Shown here one piece after another: positions 7,787 to 16,452 of a DNA stretch of 41,902 bases (positions are counted from its first letter, which is position 1; every line of letters starts with the position of its first letter). A model generated the notes under the pieces. That model saw only the letters and a program-made list of their open reading frames with translations. It was not told the origin of the DNA and ran no database searches. The DNA comes from MGBC108787 sp964591225 (GTDB lineage: Bacteria; Bacillota_I; Bacilli_A; RF39; UBA660). The DNA lies in NCBI GenBank assembly GCA_964591225.1, contig CAZQAO010000001.1, positions 1 to 41,902 of the forward strand. The letters run 5' to 3'. A program made the position numbers and the translations under genes.

Positions 7787-8464
7787 GTGCGTATTTTAGT
7801 AATAGAAGATGAATATGCTCTAGCTGATGTCATTGCTACTAAGTTAAAACAAGAAAAATATGAAGTAGATATTAGTGTCGATGGTGCTGATGGCTTAGAT
7901 AATGCCTTAACTAATATTTATGATCTTATTATATTAGATATTATGTTGCCAAAAATAAATGGAATGGAAATATTAAAAACTATCAAAGAAAATGATATTA
8001 CAGCTAAAGTTATTATGCTTACTGCTAAGTCAGGACTAGATGATAAATTAACCAGTTTTAATACCGGTGCTGATGATTATGTAACTAAACCATTTCATAT
8101 TGAAGAACTAGTCGCCAGAGTAAATGTGCAATTAAGAAAAAAAGATAAAACTAAAATAACGGATATTCTCTTATATAGTGATTTATCTTTAAATATTAGA
8201 ACCTCGACGTTAACTTGTACGAAAACCAATGAATCCATTAATATTCCGTATCGGGAATTAATGTTGTTAGAATATTTTATGACTAATAAAGAAATGATTA
8301 TTTCTAAAGAACAAATATATGATAAAGTTTGGGGAATTGATAATGACTACGAATCAAATAATTTAGAAGCTTATCTTTCTTTTTTACGAAAAAAACTGAA
8401 AATTATTGGATCTAATGTAAATATCAAAGCTGTTCGTAATCTTGGTTATAAAATGGAGGATTAA
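7787..8464 (+). CDS. OmpR/PhoB-family response regulator
   Basis: This 225-residue transcription factor has an N-terminal receiver domain and a C-terminal winged helix. The receiver has the acidic pocket (Glu7-Asp8), the phospho-acceptor Asp51 (ILDIMLP), the conserved Thr (MLTAKS) and the Lys of TKPF. The winged-helix domain (about 130-225) ends in the typical NLEAYLSFLRKKL...VRNLGYKME. It starts at GTG with a strong AAAGGAGG ribosome site. It lies 20 nt after the beta-helix gene and 3 nt before the histidine kinase, which is its obvious partner. A plausible target is its own operon, including the beta-helix protein, but this is inferred from context only. Confidence 0.95.
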   Translation: MRILVIEDEYALADVIATKLKQEKYEVDISVDGADGLDNALTNIYDLIILDIMLPKINGMEILKTIKENDITAKVIMLTAKSGLDDKLTSFNTGADDYVTKPFHIEELVARVNVQLRKKDKTKITDILLYSDLSLNIRTSTLTCTKTNESINIPYRELMLLEYFMTNKEMIISKEQIYDKVWGIDNDYESNNLEAYLSFLRKKLKIIGSNVNIKAVRNLGYKMED

Positions 8465-8467
8465 AAA

Positions 8468-9700
8468 ATGAAAGATTTAAAAAAGAAAACTTTTTATATT
8501 ATATTTTTAATTTTATCATTATTTTCACTATCTTTCGCTTTTTTATTTAATTTTCAAGTTTATCGCCGCGAATATAATGGGGTTAAAAATAGTATTACTA
8601 GTTTGTGGGAATTGATAAATCAAGAAAGAAATTTTTTTATGGATAATCCGAAATATGATGATGATTTAAAAAATCATATGATTATGGATTATGAAGTATA
8701 TACATTTATATTAGATCGAAATAATCATATTATTGATAAAATTAGTCATAGTAATATACCTATTGATGATAAAGTAATCGAAAAAGCCGAAAGTATTTTA
8801 GCAAAATCCGATTCTAATAAAGTTCATATTGGTAGTCTTTATTTTAGTAATTATGCTTATAATTTAAATAATGGTCAATTTTTAACAATTGTGCGTACTA
8901 AAAATGTTCAAAAGAGATTAATGTTAGCTTTTTTAACTTCAGTTTTGATAGTAAGTTTAGGGGAAATACTAATATATATTATAACGAAAAAGATAACCGA
9001 GTGGATTACTAAACCAGTGGAAGAAAGTTTTAATAAACAAAAAGAATTTGTGGTCAATGCTTCTCATGAGTTAAAAACTCCTTTAGCAGTAATGATTGCT
9101 AGTATTGATTGTTTAGAACCAAGTAAAAAAAATGAAAAATGGATAAATAATCTTAAATCAGAATCCGAAAGAATGAATCGTTTGATTACTAGATTACTTG
9201 ATTTAGCTAAATCAGAGGATTACTTATTGCAAGAAGATTTTAAAGTTTGTAATATCTCTAAAATTATTGAAAAAAGAGCTTTAACTTTTGAAAGTTTAGC
9301 TTATGAGAAAAAGATATCTATTGAGACTGAAATTGCAGAAAATATTAATTTTCTTTGTAATTCGGAAAGTATCGATGAATTAATTACTATTTTAATAGAT
9401 AATGCTCTTAGTCACAGTGAACCTAATAATGCGGTGACGATAAAATTAGTTGCTCATAAAAATGAAATTAGTATTGAAGTTATTAATAAGGGGGAAGCTA
9501 TTAAAAAGGAAGATAGTGAAAAAATATTTGAACGCTTTTATCGAAGTGATAAATCCAGAAATCGAAATGACAATAGATATGGTTTAGGTCTATCTATTGC
9601 CAAGAATATTGTGGAAAGCCATAATGGTCTTATAAAAGCTTATTCAAGTGATGGTTATACTACTTTTAAAGTTATTTTTAAAACTAAAAATATAAATTAA
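8468..9700 (+). CDS. Membrane sensor histidine kinase
   Basis: This 410-residue kinase partners with the upstream response regulator. It has a membrane segment at ~9-30, an extracellular sensor region of ~115 residues, a second membrane segment at ~150-172, and then the HisKA domain with phospho-His200 in NASHELKTPLAV. The HATPase domain follows, with the N box at Asn311 (IDNALSH) and the G boxes (FERFYRSDKSR, GLGLSIAKNIV). It is of typical length for an OmpR-type kinase. The sensor region (about 31-148) has no named domain that I can see. The ribosome site ATGGAGGA overlaps the end of the regulator gene. The adjacent surface beta-helix protein could supply or modify the sensed signal (inference). 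Confidence 0.95.
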   Translation: MKDLKKKTFYIIFLILSLFSLSFAFLFNFQVYRREYNGVKNSITSLWELINQERNFFMDNPKYDDDLKNHMIMDYEVYTFILDRNNHIIDKISHSNIPIDDKVIEKAESILAKSDSNKVHIGSLYFSNYAYNLNNGQFLTIVRTKNVQKRLMLAFLTSVLIVSLGEILIYIITKKITEWITKPVEESFNKQKEFVVNASHELKTPLAVMIASIDCLEPSKKNEKWINNLKSESERMNRLITRLLDLAKSEDYLLQEDFKVCNISKIIEKRALTFESLAYEKKISIETEIAENINFLCNSESIDELITILIDNALSHSEPNNAVTIKLVAHKNEISIEVINKGEAIKKEDSEKIFERFYRSDKSRNRNDNRYGLGLSIAKNIVESHNGLIKAYSSDGYTTFKVIFKTKNIN

Positions 9701-9755
9701 AATATTTTTAATGTTTCTTTAATGTTAATAAATTAAAATCATATTGACAGAAAGG

Positions 9756-9830
9756 TGGTATAATTAAGAAGTAGCCAAAATTAAACCAAAGCAAATAAAT
9801 ATTGTTTTGGTCTTACGAAATGAATATAAT
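9756..9830 (+). promoter_or_regulatory. Two candidate promoters for htrA
   Basis: An extended -10 (TGGTATAAT, 9756-9764) lies upstream. Nearer the gene, TTGTTT (9802-9807), 17 nt and a perfect TATAAT (9825-9830) form a second promoter. The second would leave a very short leader before the ribosome site AAAGGTGAAG. Confidence 0.6.
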
Positions 9831-9851
9831 GTAAAGAAAGGTGAAGAATAA

Positions 9852-11147
9852 ATGTTTAAAGATGAAGAAAATAGAGATGAATCTAAAAAAAATGTTAAAA
9901 AAGAAATAAAAGCTAAAAAAGTGGAAATCATTGATAGTGATGAAAGACCGCAAAAAAATAGTAGTTCCAAAAATAATAACAATAGTAAATCAATTGGTAT
10001 TATTTTGGTTTGTATAGTAGTTGCTATTGTTGTACTAGCTCTAGCGATGTATTTAGTTAAGACCGTATTTCCTAAAGTAAAATCAACTATAACCAATGCT
10101 AATAATGAAAAAATAGAATTAAAGTATACCGATACTTATGATAATCAAACTGAAGGAATATATATTACTGATGTTTCGAATGTTGTTGAAAATGTTATGC
10201 CTTCTATTGTATCTATTACTAGTAAAACGTTAATTTCTTCCGGAACTTTTGGACCTAGTTTCTTTGGTAAAGAAAGATATGCTGAAGGTGCGGGATCAGG
10301 AATAATTATTAGTAAATCTTCTTCTGATTTAATGATTTTAACCAATAATCACGTTGTTTCTGATGCTAGTGAATTAGCAGTTCAATTTATTAATGAGAAA
10401 AGTTATGATGCTAAAATTGTCGGAACTTCTGAAAGAAAAGATATTGCAGTTATATCAATTCCTTTAAATGCGATTGATAAGGAAACTTTAGAAGTTGTTA
10501 AAATTGCGACGATGGGTGATTCTACCCAATTAAAAGTAGGTAATGGTATTATTGCAATAGGTAATGCTTTAGGTTATGGTCAATCAGTTACAACTGGTGT
10601 AGTTAGTGCTTTAGATCGTGAAGTATCAGTCGATAGTTATACTAATAAAATGATTCAAATAGATGCTGCTATTAATGGTGGCAATAGTGGTGGTGCCTTA
10701 CTTAATAGTAAAGGGGAAGTAGTTGGTATTAATTCTGCTAAATACTCATCCAGTGCTTTAACTTCTTCGACATCAATCGAAGGAATGGGATTTGCTATTC
10801 CTATATCTGATGTTAGTGAACTTATTACTACTCTTATGAACGGGGAAGAAGATAGTAGTGCTTCGATTGGAATTGAAGGACGTATTATCGATGAACAATA
10901 TAGTGAAAATTATAATATTCCGACCGGATTTTATATTTCTAAAATTGTAGCTGGTAGTGGTGCTGATAAATCAGACTTAGAAATTGGTAATATTATTACG
11001 AAAATTAATGGTAAAGAGGTAACCGATTTAAGTGATATACAAGATGTTCTTTATGAACTTGATGAAGGTGATACAGTTAAACTAACAGTTAGTTATATTA
11101 GTGGTCGAGAATATAAAGAAAAAACTGTAACAGTAACTTTATCATAA
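9852..11147 (+). CDS. htrA: HtrA/DegP-family membrane-anchored serine protease with PDZ domain
   Basis: This 431-residue quality-control protease acts outside the membrane on misfolded envelope or secreted proteins. A charged cytoplasmic N terminus (Lys/Glu-rich, ~45 residues) precedes one membrane segment (about 48-70). The trypsin-like domain carries the catalytic triad His167 (TNNHVV), Asp197 (RKDIAVI) and Ser279 (GGNSGGAL). A PDZ domain follows at about 335-431 (GFYISKIVAGSGADKS, DLSDIQDVLY). This is the usual Gram-positive HtrA layout. It has its own promoters and is followed 2 nt later by a flavodoxin. Two-component control is common for htrA in this phylum, and the TCS directly upstream is a candidate regulator (inference). 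Confidence 0.93.
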   Translation: MFKDEENRDESKKNVKKEIKAKKVEIIDSDERPQKNSSSKNNNNSKSIGIILVCIVVAIVVLALAMYLVKTVFPKVKSTITNANNEKIELKYTDTYDNQTEGIYITDVSNVVENVMPSIVSITSKTLISSGTFGPSFFGKERYAEGAGSGIIISKSSSDLMILTNNHVVSDASELAVQFINEKSYDAKIVGTSERKDIAVISIPLNAIDKETLEVVKIATMGDSTQLKVGNGIIAIGNALGYGQSVTTGVVSALDREVSVDSYTNKMIQIDAAINGGNSGGALLNSKGEVVGINSAKYSSSALTSSTSIEGMGFAIPISDVSELITTLMNGEEDSSASIGIEGRIIDEQYSENYNIPTGFYISKIVAGSGADKSDLEIGNIITKINGKEVTDLSDIQDVLYELDEGDTVKLTVSYISGREYKEKTVTVTLS

Positions 11148-11149
11148 TT

Positions 11150-11638
11150 ATGAAAAAGATTATTATTTATTTTAGTAGAGCTTTTGAAAATTATGCAGTT
11201 GGATATATTGATAGAGGTAATACAGAAGTTATTGCTCAATATATTCACGAGATAACTAAGGCTCCTCTTTTTAAAGTAGAACCTTTAGTACCATATAGTA
11301 AAGAATATGATCATTGTGTCTTAGAAGCTAAAGAAAGAATTAAAACCCATAATGCTCCCATTAAAGAAATGGTGCCAGATTTAGCAGATTACGATGTCAT
11401 TTACATTGGCACTCCTGTGTATTTTGGCGGTATGCCGGAAGAAATGGTAACGGCATTAAGTAATCAAGATTTTACCGGTAAGATTATTAAACCATTTGTA
11501 ACTCATGAAGGTAGCGGTTTTGCAAAAGTTCCTACCCAATTAAAAAGTATTTGTAAGTCAGCCCAAATTGAAAATTGTTTAGCGATAAAAGGGGTAGACG
11601 TAGAAAAATCTCGGCATATTGTCGAAGAATGGGTTTAA
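11150..11638 (+). CDS. Flavodoxin-like protein
   Basis: A 162-residue flavodoxin-fold protein that should bind FMN and carry electrons. The first strand and phosphate-binding loop (KIIIYFSRAFENY...DRGNTEVIA) are a variant of the canonical flavodoxin loop. The IGTPVYFGGMPEEM segment corresponds to the isoalloxazine-binding region. It resembles the 'flavodoxin_4' group more than classical short-chain flavodoxins. It begins 2 nt after htrA with no clear ribosome site, so translation is probably coupled. It ends at a strong bidirectional terminator. The redox partner is unknown. Confidence 0.85.
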   Translation: MKKIIIYFSRAFENYAVGYIDRGNTEVIAQYIHEITKAPLFKVEPLVPYSKEYDHCVLEAKERIKTHNAPIKEMVPDLADYDVIYIGTPVYFGGMPEEMVTALSNQDFTGKIIKPFVTHEGSGFAKVPTQLKSICKSAQIENCLAIKGVDVEKSRHIVEEWV

Positions 11639-11639
11639 A

Positions 11640-11666
11640 AAAACTCGAATTAAACATTCGAGTTTT
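11640..11666. terminator. Strong bidirectional terminator
   Basis: AAAACTCGAAT (11640-11650) and ATTCGAGTTTT (11656-11666) form a perfect 11-bp stem with a 5-nt loop between convergent genes, giving T runs in both directions. Confidence 0.9.
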
Positions 11667-11675
11667 AATATGGTA

Positions 11676-13487
11676 TTAATTAAATATTTTGTCAATTCCT
11701 TTAATAAGTTCCGTAATTAAATTACTGGATTTACTAGAATAAATTAGATTCTTAGCTAGAGTAGGATCATCAGTAATAATATTATCGACATTTAATTCAA
11801 TCATTTTATTCATATTTTCTTTGGTATTGACAGTCCAAGCATAGATTTGTTTACCTTCGTTGTGAACTCTAGAAACCATACTTTTAGTGACACTAGAGGC
11901 TTCGACACTAAAGTAATCAGCAGCTTCTAATTTAGTTACATCACCATAAGCTAAAGCGGTCACATAAGCTGTTGTAATATCTTTATTTACTTTTTTAAAA
12001 TTTTCTAAAACTTCATATACTTGGGAAGTAATAACACAATCTTTTTCAAAGTGATATTTTTCAATAATATCAGCGACATTTTGTTCAAAATTATCTTCAT
12101 ATCCTGTCGGTTTTAATTCAATATTTAGTTTCATATTATTTTCTTTCGCCCATTTTATAACATCTTCTAATAATGGTACAGGTTCACCTTTAAATTTTTT
12201 ATCTTTAAAAGAACCAACATCTAGTTTTTGAATATCACTTAAAGTAGCTTCCCAGGTATTTAAATTAACACCTGCCGTTCTTTTAAAGTTACTATCATGA
12301 ATAACAATAATATAATTATCTTTGGTTTGTTGGACGTCTAATTCTACCCAATCTGCTCCTAAGTCTTTAGCACCAATAAATGCTTGCATCGTATTTTCCG
12401 GATAGAGAACGGATGCTCCCCGATGAGCTGTTACTTCCATGGTTCTTACATATTCAATATTAAGATTTAATTTACCATTAATAATTAAATAAGTAAGACA
12501 CGTTAAGATAATTAAAATAATAAAAGTAATAATTGTGACAACTAAGTTTTTCTTTTTCTTTTCTACTTTTTCTTCTGCTAAAGAAACATAATGAATATCT
12601 TCTTTGCTTTCAGTTTTATGTTGATAGAATAAAACACTTAATATAGTATAACTAACTGCTGTCGATAGAATCGAATAGATAATTAAAGATAATAATATAA
12701 TTAGCCAAGTAATAGTAATTAAAAAGGAATTTAAAATATCAAAATGATTAAAGACTTTATTAATTAAAATAATGATTAAAATTTCTATCGCTATAAATAA
12801 AAGATAAATGATAATTATCAAAAATTGCGTCAAACCGATTTTTAATAGATCTTTAAGATGGTGATGTTTACTTAAATTTTTACTTTTAATAGTGGCTTTT
12901 CTAAAACTACAATCTTCTAGAAAATAGTAATGTAAACTATAAATCCAACGTAGTAGTAAACCGATTAAGAAAATAATTAAGATGATAAAAAAGAAGAACA
13001 AAGTTTGATTGGCATGAATATATTCCATAATAAATTCTGGTATTTTAATACTCGATATTAAGTTAGCACCAATTCCAATATTTAAAAAAGGAATTAAAAA
13101 GATTACTAAGAAAATCATTAAAATATTTTTTAATTGAAATACCTTTAAAGCTCTTTTAAAAGAATATTTAATAGCTTCTTTTAAAGCAATAGTTTTCTTT
13201 TGATAAGAGCCATCAATTAATACGATAATTACCCCGATATCAAATAGACTATAAAATGTCATCAAGATAAATAATAAAATTAGCATAATAATAGTTAGGG
13301 GATTACTTAGAAAACTAAAAAAATTTTCTTTAGTTAAATAAGGGAAACCCGTAATATTCATAATTAAATTAAATAACTTTAAAAATAGCGGAGAAAAAAT
13401 AATTATGGTCAGTAACTTAAAAATAAATTCAAATTTAAGCATATTTTTAAAATTATAATGAAATATGTTTTTTAATTTTGTTAGCAT
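11676..13487 (-). CDS. Membrane glycerophosphodiester phosphodiesterase
   Basis: This 603-residue protein is built from an N-terminal multi-pass membrane domain (about 330 residues, roughly eight hydrophobic segments) fused to a C-terminal glycerophosphodiester phosphodiesterase domain on the outer side. The catalytic domain shows AHRGAS and PENTMQAF, the metal-binding ELD of WVELDVQ, and the second His in VIHDSNFKRT. It ends with a typical TIM-barrel closure (AWTVNT...VDNIITDDP). Such enzymes split glycerophosphodiesters, or lipoteichoic-acid-like substrates, into glycerol-3-phosphate and an alcohol. ATG at 13487 is preferred over GTG at 13496 because AGAGGTG, overlapping that GTG, is a good ribosome site for the ATG. 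It is a single-gene unit ending at the terminator shared with the flavodoxin gene. Confidence 0.92.
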   Translation of the reverse strand: MLTKLKNIFHYNFKNMLKFEFIFKLLTIIIFSPLFLKLFNLIMNITGFPYLTKENFFSFLSNPLTIIMLILLFILMTFYSLFDIGVIIVLIDGSYQKKTIALKEAIKYSFKRALKVFQLKNILMIFLVIFLIPFLNIGIGANLISSIKIPEFIMEYIHANQTLFFFFIILIIFLIGLLLRWIYSLHYYFLEDCSFRKATIKSKNLSKHHHLKDLLKIGLTQFLIIIIYLLFIAIEILIIILINKVFNHFDILNSFLITITWLIILLSLIIYSILSTAVSYTILSVLFYQHKTESKEDIHYVSLAEEKVEKKKKNLVVTIITFIILIILTCLTYLIINGKLNLNIEYVRTMEVTAHRGASVLYPENTMQAFIGAKDLGADWVELDVQQTKDNYIIVIHDSNFKRTAGVNLNTWEATLSDIQKLDVGSFKDKKFKGEPVPLLEDVIKWAKENNMKLNIELKPTGYEDNFEQNVADIIEKYHFEKDCVITSQVYEVLENFKKVNKDITTAYVTALAYGDVTKLEAADYFSVEASSVTKSMVSRVHNEGKQIYAWTVNTKENMNKMIELNVDNIITDDPTLAKNLIYSSKSSNLITELIKGIDKIFN

Positions 13488-13553
13488 TATCTTCACCTCT
13501 AATTTTTCTTATTAGTTTGGCATATTATTTAATATGAGTTAATATTTAAAATA

Positions 13554-13582
13554 TTGTTAAATCGTTTTAATAGTGATACAAT
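13554..13582 (+). promoter_or_regulatory. SigA-type promoter for the 13632 gene
   Basis: TTGTTA (13554-13559), 17 nt, TACAAT (13577-13582), with TGA before the -10 (extended). Confidence 0.7.
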
Positions 13583-13631
13583 TGTAACATCGGTAAAATG
13601 AAATTGCAAGTCGTGAGTTGGAGTGAGAATA

Positions 13632-14291
13632 ATGCCTAAAGAGAGTAAGAAAGATATTTTTAATAAGTTTGTGTTTATGTTTATCATCGGTAGTGTGCTT
13701 GGAACTTATCATGAACAAATATTATACTTAATTAAACATTATTTAGTTTCCGGAGAAATTACTTGGGTTTCGAGAAGAGGATTACTTTATGGTCCTTTTA
13801 GTCCGATATATGGTATTGGTGCCGTTATAATTTATTTTCTATTCTGTTTTAAAAAACGGAAATGGTATGTTAGTTTTACTTATGGCTGTCTTTTAGGGGG
13901 AATCTATGAATATGTCATGAGTTTTTTACAAGAAAAAATATGGGGTACAGTTTCGTGGGATTATAGTAATCGCTTTTTAAATATTGGTGGTAGAACTACA
14001 GTTCCTTATATGATTTTTTGGGGTTTATTAGCTTTAGCCTTTGTTTATTTTATTTATCCCTTAATTTGTAAGATTTATAATAAGATTCCTAGTAAAATAG
14101 CCAATGTTGTTTTTATAGTTTTATTTATATTTTTAGTTGGTGATATACTTATTTCAGTAGTGGCGGTAACTCGTCAATCATTAAGACATAAAGGTGTAGA
14201 AGCTAAGACTTTTATCGGTAGATTTTGTGATAAACATTATACCGATGAATTTTTAAAGAAAATTTATGCGAATACATGGTTTGTCGAGTAA
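13632..14291 (+). CDS. CmpB-type membrane protein ('putative ABC transporter permease')
   Basis: A 219-residue integral membrane protein of the family usually annotated as putative ABC transporter permease (ABC_trans_CmpB). Its hallmark motifs are visible: RGLLYGPFSPIYGIG after the first membrane segment, then EYVMSFLQEK and WDYSNRFLNIGGRT. About five hydrophobic segments are seen. No ABC ATPase lies nearby, so the transporter label is unsupported here. ATG at 13632 is chosen over GTG at 13623 because GGAGTGA, which contains that GTG, is a good ribosome site 6 nt upstream of the ATG. A paralogue lies at 24738-25478. The gene stands alone with its own promoter. Confidence 0.85.
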   Translation: MPKESKKDIFNKFVFMFIIGSVLGTYHEQILYLIKHYLVSGEITWVSRRGLLYGPFSPIYGIGAVIIYFLFCFKKRKWYVSFTYGCLLGGIYEYVMSFLQEKIWGTVSWDYSNRFLNIGGRTTVPYMIFWGLLALAFVYFIYPLICKIYNKIPSKIANVVFIVLFIFLVGDILISVVAVTRQSLRHKGVEAKTFIGRFCDKHYTDEFLKKIYANTWFVE

Positions 14292-14305
14292 AATTTTCTC
14301 TTAAT

Positions 14306-14382
14306 GTTCTAGTAGCTCAGTTGGATAGAGCGTTGGCCTCCGAAGCCAAAGGTCATGAGTTCGAATCTCATCTAGAACACCA
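14306..14382 (+). tRNA. tRNA-Arg (CCG anticodon)
   Basis: A 77-nt cloverleaf with an encoded CCA. Acceptor GTTCTAG/CTAGAAC, anticodon stem TTGGC/GCCAA, loop CTCCGAA with CCG at 14340-14342. No separate promoter is clear; it starts 14 nt after the preceding gene and may be read through from it. Confidence 0.95.
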
Positions 14383-14406
14383 GTAAGTAATATAATTTTT
14401 AATATA

Positions 14407-14442
14407 TAAAAAAAATAAATGCCTATTTAGCATTATTTTTTT
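14407..14442. terminator. Bidirectional terminator over the mscL stop codon
   Basis: AATGC (14418-14422) and GCATT (14430-14434) form a short stem extended by A and T runs on both sides. It serves mscL (minus) and the tRNA (plus). The mscL stop codon lies in the loop. Confidence 0.65.
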
Positions 14443-14860
14443 TCGTTCTTGAAGATTTAGTTTTGGTTTTGGGTGTAGTTTTTAATTCATCCCGAATTTC
14501 TTTTAAAATACTTAATTCAGTTTCTACAATTTCTTCTTTTTCTTGTTCTTCTGCCTCTTGTTTTTTTCTTCCTAAAGAAGATAATTTATTAACAAATTTA
14601 ACAAATAAAAAGACACAGAAAGCAATAATTAAAAAATCAATTATATTTTGAATAAACATACCATAAGCAATTTTGGCTTTACCTATAGTAAGCGATAAAT
14701 TACTAAAATCAATACCTCCTAGAAAAGTACCAATCACTGGCATTAAAATATCATTTACTAAAGAAGAAACAATTTTACTAAAAGCTCCTCCAATAATAAC
14801 ACCAACTGCTAAATCAACGACATTTCCTCGCGAAATAAATTCTTTAAATTCTTTTAACAT
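14423..14860 (-). CDS. mscL: Large-conductance mechanosensitive channel
   Basis: This 145-residue MscL subunit assembles into a membrane pore that opens under tension and protects against osmotic downshock. The N-terminal amphipathic helix and first membrane segment are highly conserved (FKEFISRGNVVDLAVGVIIG, then GAFSKIVSSLVNDILMP). The second membrane segment (IQNIIDFLIIAFCVFLFVKF) is followed by a Glu/Lys-rich cytoplasmic helix. The extracellular loop is short. The ribosome site AAAGGAG lies before the ATG, and a promoter at 14880-14907 fires away from the Nudix gene. The C-terminal tail ends in a Lys/Thr-rich stretch. Confidence 0.97.
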   Translation of the reverse strand: MLKEFKEFISRGNVVDLAVGVIIGGAFSKIVSSLVNDILMPVIGTFLGGIDFSNLSLTIGKAKIAYGMFIQNIIDFLIIAFCVFLFVKFVNKLSSLGRKKQEAEEQEKEEIVETELSILKEIRDELKTTPKTKTKSSRTKKNNAK

Positions 14861-14879
14861 ATAAACTCCTTTCGCCCTT

Positions 14880-14929
14880 ATTATAACACAGGAAAAATCG
14901 TTAACAAATATTATTTCATTTGATATAAT
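14880..14929. promoter_or_regulatory. Back-to-back promoters for mscL (minus) and the Nudix gene (plus)
   Basis: Plus strand: TTAACA (14901-14906), 17 nt, TATAAT (14924-14929) with TGA in front. Minus strand: TATAAT (14885-14880), with TTGTTA at 14907-14902 (16-nt spacer). The two -35 boxes occupy nearly the same bases, so both promoters cannot be bound at once. Confidence 0.7.
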
Positions 14930-14947
14930 GAGCTAGAGGTGGAACAA

Positions 14948-15571
14948 ATGGAATATTTAGATATTTATGATGAAGAAGGTAACTTCCTAGGGAAAGAAGA
15001 TCGGCGGGTTGTTCATCAAAAAGGTCTTTGGCATAAAACAGTTCATTGTTGGCTTTATGATACTGCTGGTAATATCTATTTTCAAATTAGAAAAGATAAA
15101 GGTAAAATGTATACGACAGCTTCTGGTCATGTTAAAGCCGGCGAAACAGTTAAAGAAGCATTTGGCAGAGAAGTAAAAGAAGAAATTGGTTATGCCATTG
15201 ATTATGAAAAAGCTCAGTTAGTAGAAGTAGTTAATTTTAAGATGGATCGCCCTGAAAGTGATGGCTCTATTTTTAAAGATCGGGCTTTTGCTAATGTTTA
15301 TGCTTGTTTATTTATGGGTAATTTAACAGAATTAAATTTTCAAGAAGAAGAAATTTCGGGAATTGTTAAAATAAATGCCGAAGCTACTTTAAATTTACTT
15401 AAAAATGAAAGTGGAACAATAGAATGTGAAGAATCATATAAAGAAAATGGTCAAGTTTTAGTAAGACCAAGGACCGTAAAATTTTCCGATTTCTTAGTTA
15501 ATCCAGAAGAAATTGCTTTGCAAAAATATGGTAATGTTTTAGAATTTGTGATTCAAGCTATCAAAAAGTAG
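14948..15571 (+). CDS. Nudix hydrolase, isopentenyl-diphosphate-isomerase-like subgroup
   Basis: A 207-residue Nudix protein, which hydrolyses a nucleoside diphosphate linked to another group or isomerises a diphosphate. The Nudix box reads GHVKAGETVKEAFGREVKEEIG, with all metal-binding Glu residues. The N-terminal region (DIYDEEGNFLGKEDRRVVH, then GLWHKTVHCWL) is typical of the YfcD/IDI-like subgroup, but it is not proof of isomerase activity. ATG at 14948 is preferred over the GTG at 14939, which is part of the ribosome site AGAGGTGG. It has its own strong promoter and is followed 9 nt later by miaA, so the two are probably co-transcribed. The substrate is unknown. Confidence 0.88.
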   Translation: MEYLDIYDEEGNFLGKEDRRVVHQKGLWHKTVHCWLYDTAGNIYFQIRKDKGKMYTTASGHVKAGETVKEAFGREVKEEIGYAIDYEKAQLVEVVNFKMDRPESDGSIFKDRAFANVYACLFMGNLTELNFQEEEISGIVKINAEATLNLLKNESGTIECEESYKENGQVLVRPRTVKFSDFLVNPEEIALQKYGNVLEFVIQAIKK

Positions 15572-15580
15572 GGGATGTAA

Positions 15581-16444
15581 ATGATTGTTGCTATTGTGGG
15601 ACCGACAGCGGTTGGTAAAACTAAATTGAGTATTGAATTAGCTAAAAAATATAACGGAATTATCATTAATTGTGATGCTGTTCAAGTCTATCGTGATTTA
15701 AATATTGGTAGTGCGAAAATAACTGCAGAAGAAAAAGAGGGTATTCCCCATTTTTTATTAGATGTAGCCGATTTAAATGATGTTTATACCGTTTATCATT
15801 ATCAAAAAGAAGTGCGGGCGCTACTTAAAAAATACGCTAATCGTAATATTATCTTTGTTGGTGGCTCAGGTCTTTATTTACGAGCAGCGTTATATGATTA
15901 TCGCTTTGATTCGGAAACAAAAACGAATGAATTTTTAGAATATAGTAATGAAGAATTATATCAACTAGCTTTAAAAAAAGATCCTAATTGTCCTATTCAT
16001 ATTAATAATCGGAAACGTTTAATTAGATTTTTAAATCAAACTCATTCTCCTACTAATAGTAAACCTTTATATCCTGCTATCTATATTGGTTTAACGACAG
16101 ATAGAAAAGTTTTATATCAAAAAATAGATAATCGCGTAGATAAAATGTTAGAACAGGGCTTAATGCAAGAAGTAAGTACTTTAGTAAGTAAATATCCGCA
16201 TTCCCAAGTATTAAATACTGCTATTGGTTATAAAGAGTTAAAACAATATTTAAATAAAGAACTTACTTACGAAGAAGCCGTTAACCAAATAAAACAAAAT
16301 TCTCGTCATTATGCTAAAAGACAATATACTTTTTTTAATCATCAATTTCCCGTTCAATGGTTTGATGTTAATTATGATGATTTTGCAAAAACTATCAAAG
16401 AAGTCATAGCTTATATTGAAACTAAAAAAACTTCATTACATTGA
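15581..16444 (+). CDS. miaA: tRNA dimethylallyltransferase
   Basis: MiaA transfers a dimethylallyl group from dimethylallyl diphosphate to A37 of tRNAs that read codons starting with U. The protein has 287 residues. The P-loop is GPTAVGKTKLS (residues 7-17). The substrate-binding signature NCDAVQVYRDLNIGSAK follows, then IPHFLLDVADLNDVY and VGGSGLYLRAAL, and the C-terminal RQYTFFNHQ. It is slightly shorter than most MiaA proteins. It lies 9 nt after the Nudix gene. Its last 9 nt overlap the 3' end of the convergent transglutaminase-like gene, inside a shared terminator. Confidence 0.96.
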   Translation: MIVAIVGPTAVGKTKLSIELAKKYNGIIINCDAVQVYRDLNIGSAKITAEEKEGIPHFLLDVADLNDVYTVYHYQKEVRALLKKYANRNIIFVGGSGLYLRAALYDYRFDSETKTNEFLEYSNEELYQLALKKDPNCPIHINNRKRLIRFLNQTHSPTNSKPLYPAIYIGLTTDRKVLYQKIDNRVDKMLEQGLMQEVSTLVSKYPHSQVLNTAIGYKELKQYLNKELTYEEAVNQIKQNSRHYAKRQYTFFNHQFPVQWFDVNYDDFAKTIKEVIAYIETKKTSLH

Positions 16445-16452
16445 AGTATTTT
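16424..16452. terminator. Bidirectional terminator inside two gene ends
   Basis: ACTTCA (16430-16435) and TGAAGT (16442-16447) pair, extended by A and T runs. The stop codons of both convergent genes lie in it. Confidence 0.8.

Noticed and set aside
9744..9764. TTGACA with TATAAT near htrA as one promoter
   Set aside because: The spacer is only 9 nt; the TATAAT is better read as an extended -10.
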